Below are positions 24,944-33,157 of a DNA stretch of 64,000 bases, piece after piece. The stretch comes from Asanoa ferruginea (GTDB lineage: Bacteria; Actinomycetota; Actinomycetes; Mycobacteriales; Micromonosporaceae): assembly GCF_003387075.1 (NCBI RefSeq), contig NZ_QUMQ01000001.1:1302001-1366000 (forward strand), written 5' to 3'. Numbering within the stretch: position 1 is the stretch's first letter; each line of letters opens with the position of its first letter. The position numbers were made by a program, and so were the translations under genes. The notes beneath the pieces are model-generated. The model had not been told where the DNA came from, did not search any database, and saw only the letters and a list, made by a program, of their open reading frames with translations.

Positions 24944-25751
24944 CCGGCGCCCGCAGGCGGCGGGTCGCCGCGGCCCGCGCGGCCAGCGCACCCGACGACT
25001 CCGGATAGCCGACCGCGACCAGCGTCAGCCCGTGCGCCGGCGCCACCGTCACGGCACTGCTGCGCTCCCGGCGGGTGAGCTGCGCAGCCGGCCACGACGT
25101 GTCTCGGCGACCGTCGCCGGCGACCAACATCGCACCGACCAGGCTGCGCACCATCGCCTGGCAGAACGCGTCGGCCTGCACCGTCGCCTCCAGCACCCCG
25201 GAGGCGTCCCGGCGCCAGTCGAGCCGGGTCACCTCGCGCACCGTGGTGGCGTTCTCCTTGCGCTTGCAGAACGCGGCGAAGTCGTGCTCGCCGTGCAGGC
25301 CCACAGCGGCCTCGTTGAGGCGGTCCAGGTCGAGCGTGCGGGGCCAGGCCAGCGTGTCCAGCCGGCGCAGCGGGTTGGCACCCCAGGGCGCGTCAGTGAC
25401 CCGGTAGACGTAGCGGCGGAACAGCGCCGAGAAGCGGGCGTCGAACTCGGCCGGCGCCTCGGTCAGCGCGGTCACCCGCACGTCACCGGGCAGCAGGCCG
25501 GCCAGCCGGCGCAACAGCGTCGGACCGGTCGCCGCCCAGACCGGATCGGGCAGGTCGACGTGCGCGACCTGGCCGGTGGCGTGCACTCCGGCGTCGGTGC
25601 GCCCGGCCACGGTCAACCCGGTCGCCACGTCGGCGCCGAGCACCTGTTCCAGGACCGAAACCAACGAGCCGGCGACGGTACGCCGTCCAGGTTGCACCGC
25701 CCAGCCGGAGAAGTCGGTGCCGTCGTAGGCGATGTCCAGTCGCGCGCGCAC
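24936..25751 (-). CDS. truA: tRNA pseudouridine(38-40) synthase TruA
   Basis: Isomerises U38-40 in tRNA anticodon stems. With GTG at 25751 (GGGGG 6 nt upstream) the protein has 271 residues. It has RARLDIAYDGTDFSGWAVQPGRRTV at the N-terminus, AGRTDAGVHATGQVAHVD with the catalytic Asp, FDARFSALFRRYVYRV, and AFCQAMVRSLVGAML near the C-terminus. An open extension to 26057 overlaps rplQ and is not used. The gene follows rplQ past a perfect hairpin, so it may be expressed by readthrough, the usual actinobacterial arrangement. Confidence 0.96.
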   Translation of the reverse strand: MRARLDIAYDGTDFSGWAVQPGRRTVAGSLVSVLEQVLGADVATGLTVAGRTDAGVHATGQVAHVDLPDPVWAATGPTLLRRLAGLLPGDVRVTALTEAPAEFDARFSALFRRYVYRVTDAPWGANPLRRLDTLAWPRTLDLDRLNEAAVGLHGEHDFAAFCKRKENATTVREVTRLDWRRDASGVLEATVQADAFCQAMVRSLVGAMLVAGDGRRDTSWPAAQLTRRERSSAVTVAPAHGLTLVAVGYPESSGALAARAAATRRLRAPAS

Positions 25752-25774
25752 GTCGTACCCCCTGATGAGACGAA

Positions 25775-25800
25775 GAAGGCGCCCCGCGAAGGGCGCCTTC
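25775..25800 (-). terminator. Hairpin between rplQ and truA
   Basis: GAAGGCGCCC and GGGCGCCTTC form a perfect 10-bp stem with a 6-nt loop. On the minus strand it is followed by TTCGTCTC rather than a U-run. It most likely ends or attenuates the infA-rplQ transcript. Confidence 0.75.
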
Positions 25801-25818
25801 ATCGTCGTGCGGTGCTGC

Positions 25819-26331
25819 TTAGTTGTCGTCGTCCTTAGCTTCGGTCGTGACCGGAGCCGAAGTCGACGTGGCGGCCGGGGGCTGCTCGTCCTCGCGGGTG
25901 AGCGCCTCGACCTTGTCCCGCTGCGCGGCGGCCTTGCGGGCCGCCTTCTTCGCCGGCGCGGCCGGAGCCTCGACCAGCTCTTCGACCAGCTCGATGATCG
26001 CCATCGGAGCGTTGTCGCCCTTGCGGGGAACGGTCTTGATGATCCGCGTGTAGCCACCGTTGCGGCTGGCGTAGCGCGGGGCGATCTCGTCGAACAGGGC
26101 GAAGACCACGTCCTTGTCCCGGACGACGGTCAGCACCCGGCGCCGGGCGTGCAGGTCACCGCGCTTGGCCTTGGTGATCAGCTGCTCGGCGAGCGGACGC
26201 AGGCGCTTGGCCTTCGTCTCCGTCGTGGTGATCTTCCCGTGACGGAACAGCGCGGTGGCCAGGTTGGCCAGCAGCAGCCGTTCGTGCGCCGGGCTACCGC
26301 CGAGGCGGGGGCCCTTGGTGGGCGTGGGCAT
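25819..26331 (-). CDS. rplQ: 50S ribosomal protein L17 (bL17)
   Basis: Large-subunit protein of 170 residues. The conserved core, from [23 protein letters not shown] through [20 protein letters not shown] to [26 protein letters not shown], is followed by about 50 residues of Ala/Lys/Glu-rich low-complexity tail ending TTEAKDDDN. Such tails are common in actinobacterial L17. It is the last gene of the alpha cluster, 32 bp after rpoA. Confidence 0.98.
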   Translation of the reverse strand: MPTPTKGPRLGGSPAHERLLLANLATALFRHGKITTTETKAKRLRPLAEQLITKAKRGDLHARRRVLTVVRDKDVVFALFDEIAPRYASRNGGYTRIIKTVPRKGDNAPMAIIELVEELVEAPAAPAKKAARKAAAQRDKVEALTREDEQPPAATSTSAPVTTEAKDDDN

Positions 26332-26363
26332 CGTTGGTGCTCCTCAGGTGTCGCAGCGGGGTG

Positions 26364-27386
26364 TCAGAGCTGCTCGGTCTCGCGGTAGTCGTCGGTGTCG
26401 TAGTCAACCTCGCCGAAGGAGTCCACGACGTGCGCGGGGTCGAAGTTGGGCGCCGAGTCCTTCAGGCCCAGACCCATGCCGGCGAGCTTCATCTTGACCT
26501 CGTCGATCGACTTCTGACCGAAATTCCTTATATCGAGGAGGTCGGCCTCCGTGCGCCCGATGAGCTCACCGACGGTGTTGATGCCCTCGCGCTTGAGGCA
26601 GTTGTAGGAACGGACGGTCAGGTCCAGCTCCTCGATCGGCAGCGCCAGGTCGGCAGCGAGCTGCGCGTCCTGCGGCGACGGGCCGATGTCGATGCCCTCG
26701 GCGGTCTCGTCGAGTTCGCGGGCCAGGCCGAAGAGCTCGACCAGGGTGGAGCCGGCGGACGCCAGGGCGGTGCGCGGGCCGATCGACGCCTTGGTCTCGA
26801 CGTCGATGATCAGCCGGTCGAAGTCGGTGCGCTGCTCGACACGGGTCGCCTCGACCTTGTAGGTGACCTTCAGCACCGGCGAGTAGATCGAGTCGACCGG
26901 AATCCGGCCGATCTCGGCACCCGCGCTCTTGTTCTGGTTCGCGGTCACGTAGCCGCGGCCCCGCTCAACGGTCAGCTCCATGTCGAGCCGGCCCTTGCTG
27001 TTGAGCGTCGCCAGCTTCAGGTCGGCGTTGTGCACCGAGACGCCGGCCGGGGGCTGGATGTCGCCCGCGGTGACGTCGCCGGGGCCCTGCTTGCGCAGGT
27101 ACATGCTGACCGGCTCGTCGTGCTCGGAGCTGACGCACAGCTCCTTGACGTTCATGACCAGCTCGACGACGTCTTCCTTGACGCCCGGGATGGTGGTGAA
27201 CTCGTGCAGCACGCCGTCGACCTTGATGCTGGTGACAGCCGCGCCCGGGATCGAGCTGAGCAGGGTCCGGCGCAGCGAGTTGCCGAGCGTGTAGCCGAAG
27301 CCGGGCTCGAGCGGCTCGATGGTGAACCGGGAACGGGTTTCGCTGATCGACTCCTCGGAGAGGGTCGGCCGCTGGGTGATGAGCAC
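26364..27386 (-). CDS. rpoA: RNA polymerase subunit alpha
   Basis: Assembly platform of RNA polymerase and contact for UP elements and activators. It has 340 residues, GTG start. The N-terminal domain starts [20 protein letters not shown] and contains [26 protein letters not shown]. The linker at about 235-250 leads to the C-terminal domain with [22 protein letters not shown] and [16 protein letters not shown], which carries the two helix-hairpin-helix motifs. A stem-loop lies in the 98-bp gap after rpsD. Confidence 0.99.
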   Translation of the reverse strand: MLITQRPTLSEESISETRSRFTIEPLEPGFGYTLGNSLRRTLLSSIPGAAVTSIKVDGVLHEFTTIPGVKEDVVELVMNVKELCVSSEHDEPVSMYLRKQGPGDVTAGDIQPPAGVSVHNADLKLATLNSKGRLDMELTVERGRGYVTANQNKSAGAEIGRIPVDSIYSPVLKVTYKVEATRVEQRTDFDRLIIDVETKASIGPRTALASAGSTLVELFGLARELDETAEGIDIGPSPQDAQLAADLALPIEELDLTVRSYNCLKREGINTVGELIGRTEADLLDIRNFGQKSIDEVKMKLAGMGLGLKDSAPNFDPAHVVDSFGEVDYDTDDYRETEQL

Positions 27387-27440
27387 TTCGTTTCTTCCTT
27401 CGTTCGGGACCGCCCACTATTTGACGGTCGCCTTGATGTG

Positions 27441-27476
27441 GGGGGTCCCGCACCGCGGAACGGCGCGGGAACCCCC
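27441..27476 (-). other. Intercistronic hairpin, rpsD-rpoA gap
   Basis: GGGGGTCCCGC (27441-27451) pairs with GCGGG-A-ACCCCC (27465-27476), an 11-bp stem with one bulged A. It starts 8 nt past the rpsD stop on the minus strand and has no U-tract. It could be a partial terminator, RNase III site or stabiliser that sets rpoA dosage against the r-proteins. Confidence 0.6.
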
Positions 27477-27484
27477 GCGAGCTG

Positions 27485-28111
27485 CTACTTGGAGTAGAGC
27501 TCGACGATCAGCTGCTCCTGGACCTGGGTGTCGATCACCTGGCGGGCCGGGAGGGTGTGCACCAGCACCTTGTGCTGGGTGGGGATGGCCTCGAGCCACG
27601 CCGGGACGGTCTTCGAACCCGCCTCGGCCTGCGCGATGATGAAGGGCGTCATGTCCTGCGACTTCTCGCGCACCTGCACGATGTCGTGTTCCTTGACGCG
27701 GTAGGACGGGATGTCCACCTTCTTGCCGTTGACCACGAAGTGGCCGTGCTTCACGAGCTGACGAGCGTGGTCACGGGACTTGGCGAGGCCGGCCCGGTAG
27801 ACCACGTTGTCGAGGCGCGACTCGAGGATCTGGAGCAGGACCTCACCGGTCTTGCCCTTCTTCGAGACGGCTTCCTCGTAGTAACCGCGGAACTGCTTCT
27901 CCAGCACGCCGTAAACGCGGCGGGCCTTCTGCTTCTCACGAAGCTGGAGCAGGTATTCGGTCTCCTTGGTGCGGCCGCGGCCGTGCTGTCCGGGCGGGAA
28001 AGGCCGGGACTCGAACGGGCACTTCGGACCGTCGCACTTGCTGCCCTTGAGGAACAGCTTCATCTTCTCCCGCCGGCAGCGGCGGCAGTCTGGACCGGTG
28101 TAACGAGCCAT
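27485..28111 (-). CDS. rpsD: 30S ribosomal protein S4 (uS4), zinc-binding form
   Basis: 16S rRNA primary binder and classic autoregulator. It has 208 residues. The N-terminus MARYTGPDCRRCRREK with later KCDGPKC provides four cysteines, so this is the zinc-binding (C+) form. The S4 RNA-binding domain is RLDNVVYRAGLAKSRDHARQ and HGHFVVNGKKVDIPSYRVK. It lies 14 bp after rpsK. In other bacteria S4 regulates the alpha operon; no such target is demonstrated here. Confidence 0.99.
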   Translation of the reverse strand: MARYTGPDCRRCRREKMKLFLKGSKCDGPKCPFESRPFPPGQHGRGRTKETEYLLQLREKQKARRVYGVLEKQFRGYYEEAVSKKGKTGEVLLQILESRLDNVVYRAGLAKSRDHARQLVKHGHFVVNGKKVDIPSYRVKEHDIVQVREKSQDMTPFIIAQAEAGSKTVPAWLEAIPTQHKVLVHTLPARQVIDTQVQEQLIVELYSK

Positions 28112-28125
28112 CTCTCTCTAACCTC

Positions 28126-28533
28126 TCAGACCCGACGACGCTTCGGAGGACGGCAACCGTTGTGCGGCTGGGGGGTGACGTCGGCGATCTGGCCGACCTC
28201 GAGGCCCACGGCCTGCAGCGAACGGATCGCGGTCTCCCGGCCGGAACCGGGACCCTTGACGAAGACGTCGACCTTGCGCATGCCGTGCTCCATCGCGCGG
28301 CGCGCGGCGGCCTCGGCGGCGAGCTGCGCGGCGAACGGAGTCGACTTGCGGGAGCCCTTGAACCCAACCTGGCCCGCGGAGGCCCAGGAGATGACCGCAC
28401 CAGTCGGGTCGGTGATCGACACGATGGTGTTGTTGAACGTGCTCTTGATGTGCGCCTGCCCGTGGGCGACGTTCTTGCGTTCCTTGCGCCGGACCTTCTT
28501 TACAGCGGCCCCGGCACGAGCCTTCGGTGGCAT
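28126..28533 (-). CDS. rpsK: 30S ribosomal protein S11 (uS11)
   Basis: Platform protein of the small subunit, 135 residues. Family marks are [57 protein letters not shown] and the terminal [18 protein letters not shown]. Basic N-terminal extension typical of actinobacteria. It lies 19 bp after rpsM and 14 bp before rpsD. Confidence 0.99.
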   Translation of the reverse strand: MPPKARAGAAVKKVRRKERKNVAHGQAHIKSTFNNTIVSITDPTGAVISWASAGQVGFKGSRKSTPFAAQLAAEAAARRAMEHGMRKVDVFVKGPGSGRETAIRSLQAVGLEVGQIADVTPQPHNGCRPPKRRRV

Positions 28534-28552
28534 AAGTCTTCTGCGCTCCTAA

Positions 28553-28933
28553 TTACTTCTTGCCGGGCTTCTTCTTGCCGGCGACGGTCCGCTTCGGGCC
28601 CTTACGGGTGCGCGCGTTGGTGCGCGTGCGCTGCCCGCGGACGGGCAGGCCACGGCGGTGCCGGATGCCCTCGTAGCAGCCGATCTCGACCTTGCGGCGG
28701 ATGTCAGCGGCGACCTCGCGGCGCAGGTCGCCTTCTACCTTGAAGTTGGCCTCGATGTAGTCGCGGAGCTGCACGAGCTCCTCGTCCGAGAGGTCCTTTG
28801 CACGCTTGTCCAGGGAAACGCCGGTAGCGCCAAGGGCTTCCTTGGCGCGGGTCCGACCGACCCCGTAAATGTAGGTGAGCGCGATCTCCATGCGCTTGTC
28901 GCGCGGGAGGTCGACGCCGGCTAGACGTGCCAT
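28553..28933 (-). CDS. rpsM: 30S ribosomal protein S13 (uS13)
   Basis: Head protein forming intersubunit bridges and contacting P-site tRNA. It has 126 residues, with [34 protein letters not shown], then [19 protein letters not shown] and a Lys-rich tail ending KKKPGKK. It is separated from rpmJ by 156 bp in which I see no gene. Confidence 0.99.
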   Translation of the reverse strand: MARLAGVDLPRDKRMEIALTYIYGVGRTRAKEALGATGVSLDKRAKDLSDEELVQLRDYIEANFKVEGDLRREVAADIRRKVEIGCYEGIRHRRGLPVRGQRTRTNARTRKGPKRTVAGKKKPGKK

Positions 28934-29089
28934 GTGCGGGCGTACTCCTCGGGTGTTCGCGGAGGTCTGTGCCCATCCCGCCCCGCGTGCCCACGCGGGC
29001 CCTGGCCTCCGACCAGGGGTGTGCCACGAGTTCGCCTTGCTCCCGCGGCTGGGACGAGCTTGTGAAATTACGGCGATGCCGCCCGGGAC

Positions 29090-29203
29090 CTAGCCCTGGC
29101 GCTGCTTGTGGCGCGGGTCGTCACAGATGACCATGACCCGGCCGTGCCGGCGGATAACGCGGCACTTGTTGCAGATTCGCTTGACGCTCGGCTTGACCTT
29201 CAC
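29090..29203 (-). CDS. rpmJ: 50S ribosomal protein L36 (bL36), zinc-binding form
   Basis: Smallest large-subunit protein, 37 residues, GTG start at 29203. [18 protein letters not shown] and [15 protein letters not shown] give the C-x2-C-x12-C-x4-H zinc site at residues 11, 14, 27 and 32. It is placed between infA (107 bp upstream) and rpsM, its usual position. Confidence 0.98.
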   Translation of the reverse strand: MKVKPSVKRICNKCRVIRRHGRVMVICDDPRHKQRQG

Positions 29204-29310
29204 GGTTTGCCTTTACTTCCCATCAACGCCCGGCGGCGCCGCATGGCATGCCGGACCGTCGTCACGGACGGGGACTGGTGTCGCTCCCCGGAGCCGTCAG
29301 TCAGGACGTG

Positions 29311-29532
29311 TTACTTGTAGCGGTAGACGATGCGCCCACGGGTCAGGTCGTAAGGCGAGAGTTCCACCACGACCCGGTCCTCGGGCAGGATGCGGATGTA
29401 GTGCTGCCGCATCTTGCCACTGATGTGAGCCAGAACCCTGTGGCCGTTGGCGAGCTCCACCCTGAACATGGCGTTCGGCAATGGCTCGATGACTCGACCC
29501 TCGATCTCGATGGCCCCGTCTTTTTTCGGCAT
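29311..29532 (-). CDS. infA: Translation initiation factor IF-1
   Basis: OB-fold factor that binds the A-site of the 30S subunit. It has 73 residues, the exact family length, from ATG 29532. The sequence [20 protein letters not shown] leads to [18 protein letters not shown] and [25 protein letters not shown] ends only 2 nt before the ATG, unusually close. A longer in-frame extension to 29646 is not conserved in type. First gene of the infA-rpmJ-rpsM-rpsK-rpsD-rpoA-rplQ cluster. Confidence 0.98.
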   Translation of the reverse strand: MPKKDGAIEIEGRVIEPLPNAMFRVELANGHRVLAHISGKMRQHYIRILPEDRVVVELSPYDLTRGRIVYRYK

Positions 29533-29676
29533 ATCCTCCGCTGTCCTGACGTCGGTGTTCCGGGTCGGTGCACAGAATCTCCCGAGCGAGGGATCACCCA
29601 GGCCAGCCGCGGGCCCTGTCGACCGCCGGAAGCGCGTGGCGGGCATGACAGAGCGGACGCTGTGCGCCGAAAGACC

Positions 29677-29706
29677 ATACTACGCGGGGGTACGCATCGA
29701 CGCCAA
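29677..29706 (-). promoter_or_regulatory. Candidate promoter of the infA cluster
   Basis: Minus strand TTGGCG (-35, 29706-29701), an 18-nt spacer and TAGTAT (-10, 29682-29677), giving a leader of roughly 140 nt before infA. The rest of the 202-bp gap between infA and the DUF1707 gene shows no other feature. Confidence 0.5.
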
Positions 29707-29734
29707 ACCGGCGCCGACCTGGGTGCGCCAGCGG

Positions 29735-30274
29735 TCAGTCGTCTTCGTTTTCAGCGTCTTCGGCAGCCCTTTTGTTCCGTTTCCGCTGTTCTTGCCGGGC
29801 CCGGTCGGCCGCCCACTTCTGCGGTTCACCGCTGGCCAGCCCGCCGATCGTCGAGACCAGCAGGACCGCGCCCCAGGGACCGGCGACCCAGGCCGGCCAG
29901 AAGTAGAGCCACTGCGCCGTCATCAGGCAGATGACCGCCCAGATGGCCACGACGATCGTGACCGTGGCGAAGTAGCTGTCCCAGGTGTGCGACAGCCAGC
30001 GCGCGGTGGCGTTGGGGAACCGCCCGTCCGGCCCCGGCACGAGGGCGTCGTTGCGGATGGGAACCATGAGTTGCGCGCCAGCGGTGGGTGGCATGGTGTC
30101 CGGGAGGTCGTCGAGGAGCCCGTCCAGGTCGCCGAACGTCTTCGCCGCATAGGTCCGGCTGAGCCGTTCGTCGTATTCGGTGAGGTCGAGGCGGCCCAGT
30201 TCGAGGGCTGCGCGGAGTTGGTCGGCCACCTGCTGCCGCTCCGCGTCGCCCGCCCGCATCTGACGCCGGTCCAT
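29735..30274 (-). CDS. DUF1707 domain membrane protein
   Basis: Protein of 179 residues from ATG 30274. The N-terminal DUF1707 motif is RAGDAERQQVADQLRAALELGRLDLTEYDERL followed by TYAAKTFGDLDGLLDDLP. A cytoplasmic linker leads to two hydrophobic helices (about residues 100-120 and 125-145), then a charged C-terminus rich in Arg, Glu and Asp. The function of DUF1707 proteins is not established. Upstream in-frame codons to 30319 overlap the divergent methyltransferase gene and are not used. Confidence 0.85.
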   Translation of the reverse strand: MDRRQMRAGDAERQQVADQLRAALELGRLDLTEYDERLSRTYAAKTFGDLDGLLDDLPDTMPPTAGAQLMVPIRNDALVPGPDGRFPNATARWLSHTWDSYFATVTIVVAIWAVICLMTAQWLYFWPAWVAGPWGAVLLVSTIGGLASGEPQKWAADRARQEQRKRNKRAAEDAENEDD

Positions 30275-30317
30275 ACAACTGAGGATGCCACCGGTTGGCC
30301 AGCTACCGTGCGGGGTC

Positions 30318-31094
30318 ATGAATGTCTCCGCGAATTACGAAACAGATCAGCATCTCAAGACCAGGCAGAGCATCTGGGCGTACGGTGCGGCCGGTCCCCT
30401 ACCCGCCCGAGTGCTCGACCTGGTCGCGGTTCCGGAGACAGCGCTGGTCGTGGACGTGGGCTGCGGAAACGGCAACTACCTCGGCGAGCTGCGCCGGCGC
30501 GGCCATCGCGGCCCGATGCTGGGCCTGGACCTCTCGCCGGGCATGGCCGCCGCCGCGGCGACGGCCTCGGGCGCGTCGACGGCTGTCGCGGACGCCCAGT
30601 TCCTTCCCGTCCGCACCGCCGTCGGGCGGCTGACCCTCGCGCCGCACATGCTCTACCACGTCCCGGACATCCCGCTGGCCCTGGCGGAGATCCGGCGCAT
30701 CACGGCACCCGGCGGGCGCGCCGCCATCGTGCTCAACAGCCTTCAACACACGCACGAGATCGACGCGCTGCTCGCCGCGGTCACGACCGACCTGCTGGGC
30801 CGCCCGGTCACCATGGTCTGGGAAGGCAAGCGGTTCCGCAGCGACCGCGCCGACGAGCTGCTGCCGACCGTGTTCGACGACGTCGAGAAGCACGACCTGG
30901 GCTGGGTCGCCACGGTCACGTCGGCGGCCGCGGTGCGCGGCTATGTCGAGAGCATCCCGGCGAGCGGGTTTGCCGTGCCCGACGACCGCCGCGCCGAGGT
31001 GCTGACCGAGTTCGAACGCCGCGTGGCGGCCCACATCGCCGCCGCCGGCAGCTTCCCGGTGACCAGCGGAGCCGTCGCCTACGTCTGCGGCTGA
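30318..31094 (+). CDS. Class I SAM-dependent methyltransferase
   Basis: Methyltransferase of 258 residues from ATG 30318. Motif I is VVDVGCGNGNYLGELRRRG, motif II MLGLDLSPGM, motif III DAQFLPVRTAV, and the post-motif LAPHMLYHVPDIPLALAEIRRI with TAPGGRAAIVLNS resembles the Methyltransf_11/UbiE-like class. Substrate unknown. It is the only plus-strand gene between map and infA, and its 3' end overlaps the convergent S9 peptidase by 16 nt. Confidence 0.9.
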   Translation: MNVSANYETDQHLKTRQSIWAYGAAGPLPARVLDLVAVPETALVVDVGCGNGNYLGELRRRGHRGPMLGLDLSPGMAAAAATASGASTAVADAQFLPVRTAVGRLTLAPHMLYHVPDIPLALAEIRRITAPGGRAAIVLNSLQHTHEIDALLAAVTTDLLGRPVTMVWEGKRFRSDRADELLPTVFDDVEKHDLGWVATVTSAAAVRGYVESIPASGFAVPDDRRAEVLTEFERRVAAHIAAAGSFPVTSGAVAYVCG

Positions 31095-33157
31095 AGCGCG
31101 TCGCGCAGGAAGTCGAGCTCGGCGACCAGGAGGTGGGCGGCGACGTCACCGCCGACCATGTGGCTGCCGGTCGGCACGGGCAGCACCTGGTGCGGCCGGC
31201 CGGCGGCCAGCAGCGCCGCGGAGAGCTTGAGCGTGTGTGCGACGTGGACGTTGTCGTCCTGGAGCCCGTGCATCAACAGCAGCGGGCGCCGCAGGTCGGG
31301 CGCGTAGCGCAGCAGCGAGTCCCGCTCGTACACGTCGGCGTTGTCGTCGGGGTGCCCGAGGAACCGCTCCTGCCAATGGGTGTCGTAGAGCCACTGGTCG
31401 GTGACGGGCGCACCGGCGACCGCCGCGTGGAAGACGTCGGGGCGTTGCAGCACCGCCCGCGCCGCGAGATAGCCGCCATAGGACCAGCCCCGCATGGCCA
31501 CCCGGGTCAGGTCGAGGTCCGGGTGCCGCCGCGCTGCCGCCGCCAACCCGCTGATCTGGTCTTCCAGCGCCGCCGCACCGAAGTCGAGGTGCACGGTGCG
31601 TTCCCAGCGCGGCCCGCGGCCCGGCGTGCCCCGGCCGTCGATGACCACCACCGCGAAACCCTGGTCGGCGAACCACTGCGAGGTGAAGAAGGCCGACTGC
31701 GCGGCGAGCACGCGCTGGGCCGCCGGGCCGCCGTAGGGGTCGAGGAGCACCGGCAGCGGGCCGTCGCCGGGGCGGTGGCCGGTCGGCAGCAACACGGCGG
31801 TCCACAGCCCGCCGGCCTGGAACAGGTCGACTCGTGGTGTCAGTGGTGGGCGCTCGGCGTGGCTGCGGATCGTGGCCGCCGGTGCGTCGCCCCGGTGGAT
31901 CGCGATGCGCGTCGCTGGGTCGTCGAGCCCGCGGCTGACCAGAACGGTGGTGCCACCCGAGCGCTGTCCATCGTGGACGCCCGCACCGGTCAACCGGGCC
32001 AGCCCGGCCGGCGCGGACCAGGTCCATACGTGCTGCTCGGTCGGCTCGGCCGACGCGCTGAACAGCACCGTGTCTTCGTCGACGCCGAGCACCTCGCGCA
32101 CCTGGAGCCCGGCCGGCGTGACCGGCTCGCCGCCGATCAGCAGGTGCCGGGTCTCGTCGACGTCGGAGGTCCACACCAGCGCGCCGCCGGCCGTCCGGGT
32201 CGGGGTGCCCGGCACCAGGGACACCCAGGCCGCGTCCCGCTGCTCGTGTTCGACCTCACTGGCGCCGCTGTCGGGGTCGACCCGGAGCACGCGTACGCAG
32301 GTCTGCGCCCGGTTCTGCACCGCGATGGTCAGGCCGCGGTGGTCCCAGGTCACGCCGGTGAGGTATTCGAAGCCGGTCCGGTCCCAGTCCACCGTGACCC
32401 GGCTGCCGGCGAGACCGAGGATGACCAGCCCGACATCGGCGTTGGTCGTGCCCGCCTCCGGGTAGCGCAGCGCGGTCGGCGGCGCAGCCGGATCGGACAG
32501 GTCAGCGATCCACCACACCTTCACCCGGCTCTCGTCGACCCGGGCGGCCACCAGCCGCTGGCCGTCGGGCGCCCACCAATAGCCGCGCAGGCGGTGCATC
32601 GACTCGCCGGCCACATGCTCGGCCAGCCCGTAGCGGACCTCCGGCGCCTCGGGTGCCGCGAGCGTCCGCCGGCCCGTGCCGTCGGCGCCGACGACGTGCA
32701 GGGCACCGGCGCTGACATAGCCGACCAACGCGCCGGTCGGGTCCGGTCGCGGGTCGACCACGCCGCCGCCGGTCGGCAGCGTCCGGACCGCACCGGAAGC
32801 GGGCTCGACCACCACGAGTTCGCCGCCGAGCGCCAGCGCCGCGACGGACTGGGCGCCGTCGCAGGCATACCCGGCGACGCCGCCGCCGGCCTCGCGGGCC
32901 CGCTCGCGCCGCCGGATCTCGGCTTCCGGCAGCGTGCTCTCGTCGAGCCCGAGGTCGCGCGGGTCGAGCAGCAACCGCTCGGCGTCGCCGGCGACGTCGT
33001 AGGCCCAGAGGCAGGAGATCGGGTCGACGCCGGAGTCGCTGCGGGTGAACAGCACCTGCTGCCCGTCGCCGCGGACCTGGAAGCGCGCCGGTGCGCCGAG
33101 GGTGAAGCCGCGGCTGCGGGCCCGGGCAACCGGGAAGCCCGACGCCGGCGTGGTCAG
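31079..33157 (-). CDS. S9 family serine peptidase (DPP IV/acylaminoacyl peptidase-like)
   Basis: Peptidase of 692 residues: an N-terminal beta-propeller (about 1-430) and C-terminal alpha/beta hydrolase. Catalytic residues are Ser in MRGWSYGGYLA (near 560), Asp in HGLQDDNVH (near 634) and His in PTGSHMVGG (near 666). No ATG, GTG or TTG suits the propeller start FTLGAPARFQV. The best choice is CTG at 33157, which makes a CTGA overlap with the map stop in place of the usual ATGA. The next ATG/GTG/TTG upstream (33598) lies inside map in another frame and encodes Arg/His-rich noise. No signal peptide is seen, so it is probably cytoplasmic. Confidence 0.85.
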   Translation of the reverse strand: MTTPASGFPVARARSRGFTLGAPARFQVRGDGQQVLFTRSDSGVDPISCLWAYDVAGDAERLLLDPRDLGLDESTLPEAEIRRRERAREAGGGVAGYACDGAQSVAALALGGELVVVEPASGAVRTLPTGGGVVDPRPDPTGALVGYVSAGALHVVGADGTGRRTLAAPEAPEVRYGLAEHVAGESMHRLRGYWWAPDGQRLVAARVDESRVKVWWIADLSDPAAPPTALRYPEAGTTNADVGLVILGLAGSRVTVDWDRTGFEYLTGVTWDHRGLTIAVQNRAQTCVRVLRVDPDSGASEVEHEQRDAAWVSLVPGTPTRTAGGALVWTSDVDETRHLLIGGEPVTPAGLQVREVLGVDEDTVLFSASAEPTEQHVWTWSAPAGLARLTGAGVHDGQRSGGTTVLVSRGLDDPATRIAIHRGDAPAATIRSHAERPPLTPRVDLFQAGGLWTAVLLPTGHRPGDGPLPVLLDPYGGPAAQRVLAAQSAFFTSQWFADQGFAVVVIDGRGTPGRGPRWERTVHLDFGAAALEDQISGLAAAARRHPDLDLTRVAMRGWSYGGYLAARAVLQRPDVFHAAVAGAPVTDQWLYDTHWQERFLGHPDDNADVYERDSLLRYAPDLRRPLLLMHGLQDDNVHVAHTLKLSAALLAAGRPHQVLPVPTGSHMVGGDVAAHLLVAELDFLRDALQPQT

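Noticed and set aside
24936-26057. TruA extended to 26057
   Set aside because: The extension overlaps rplQ and a perfect hairpin. The GTG at 25751 has a good ribosome site and gives the family N-terminus.
28934-29089. Small gene in the rpmJ-rpsM gap
   Set aside because: Short frames here lack ribosome sites and any family resemblance. I see nothing but spacer.
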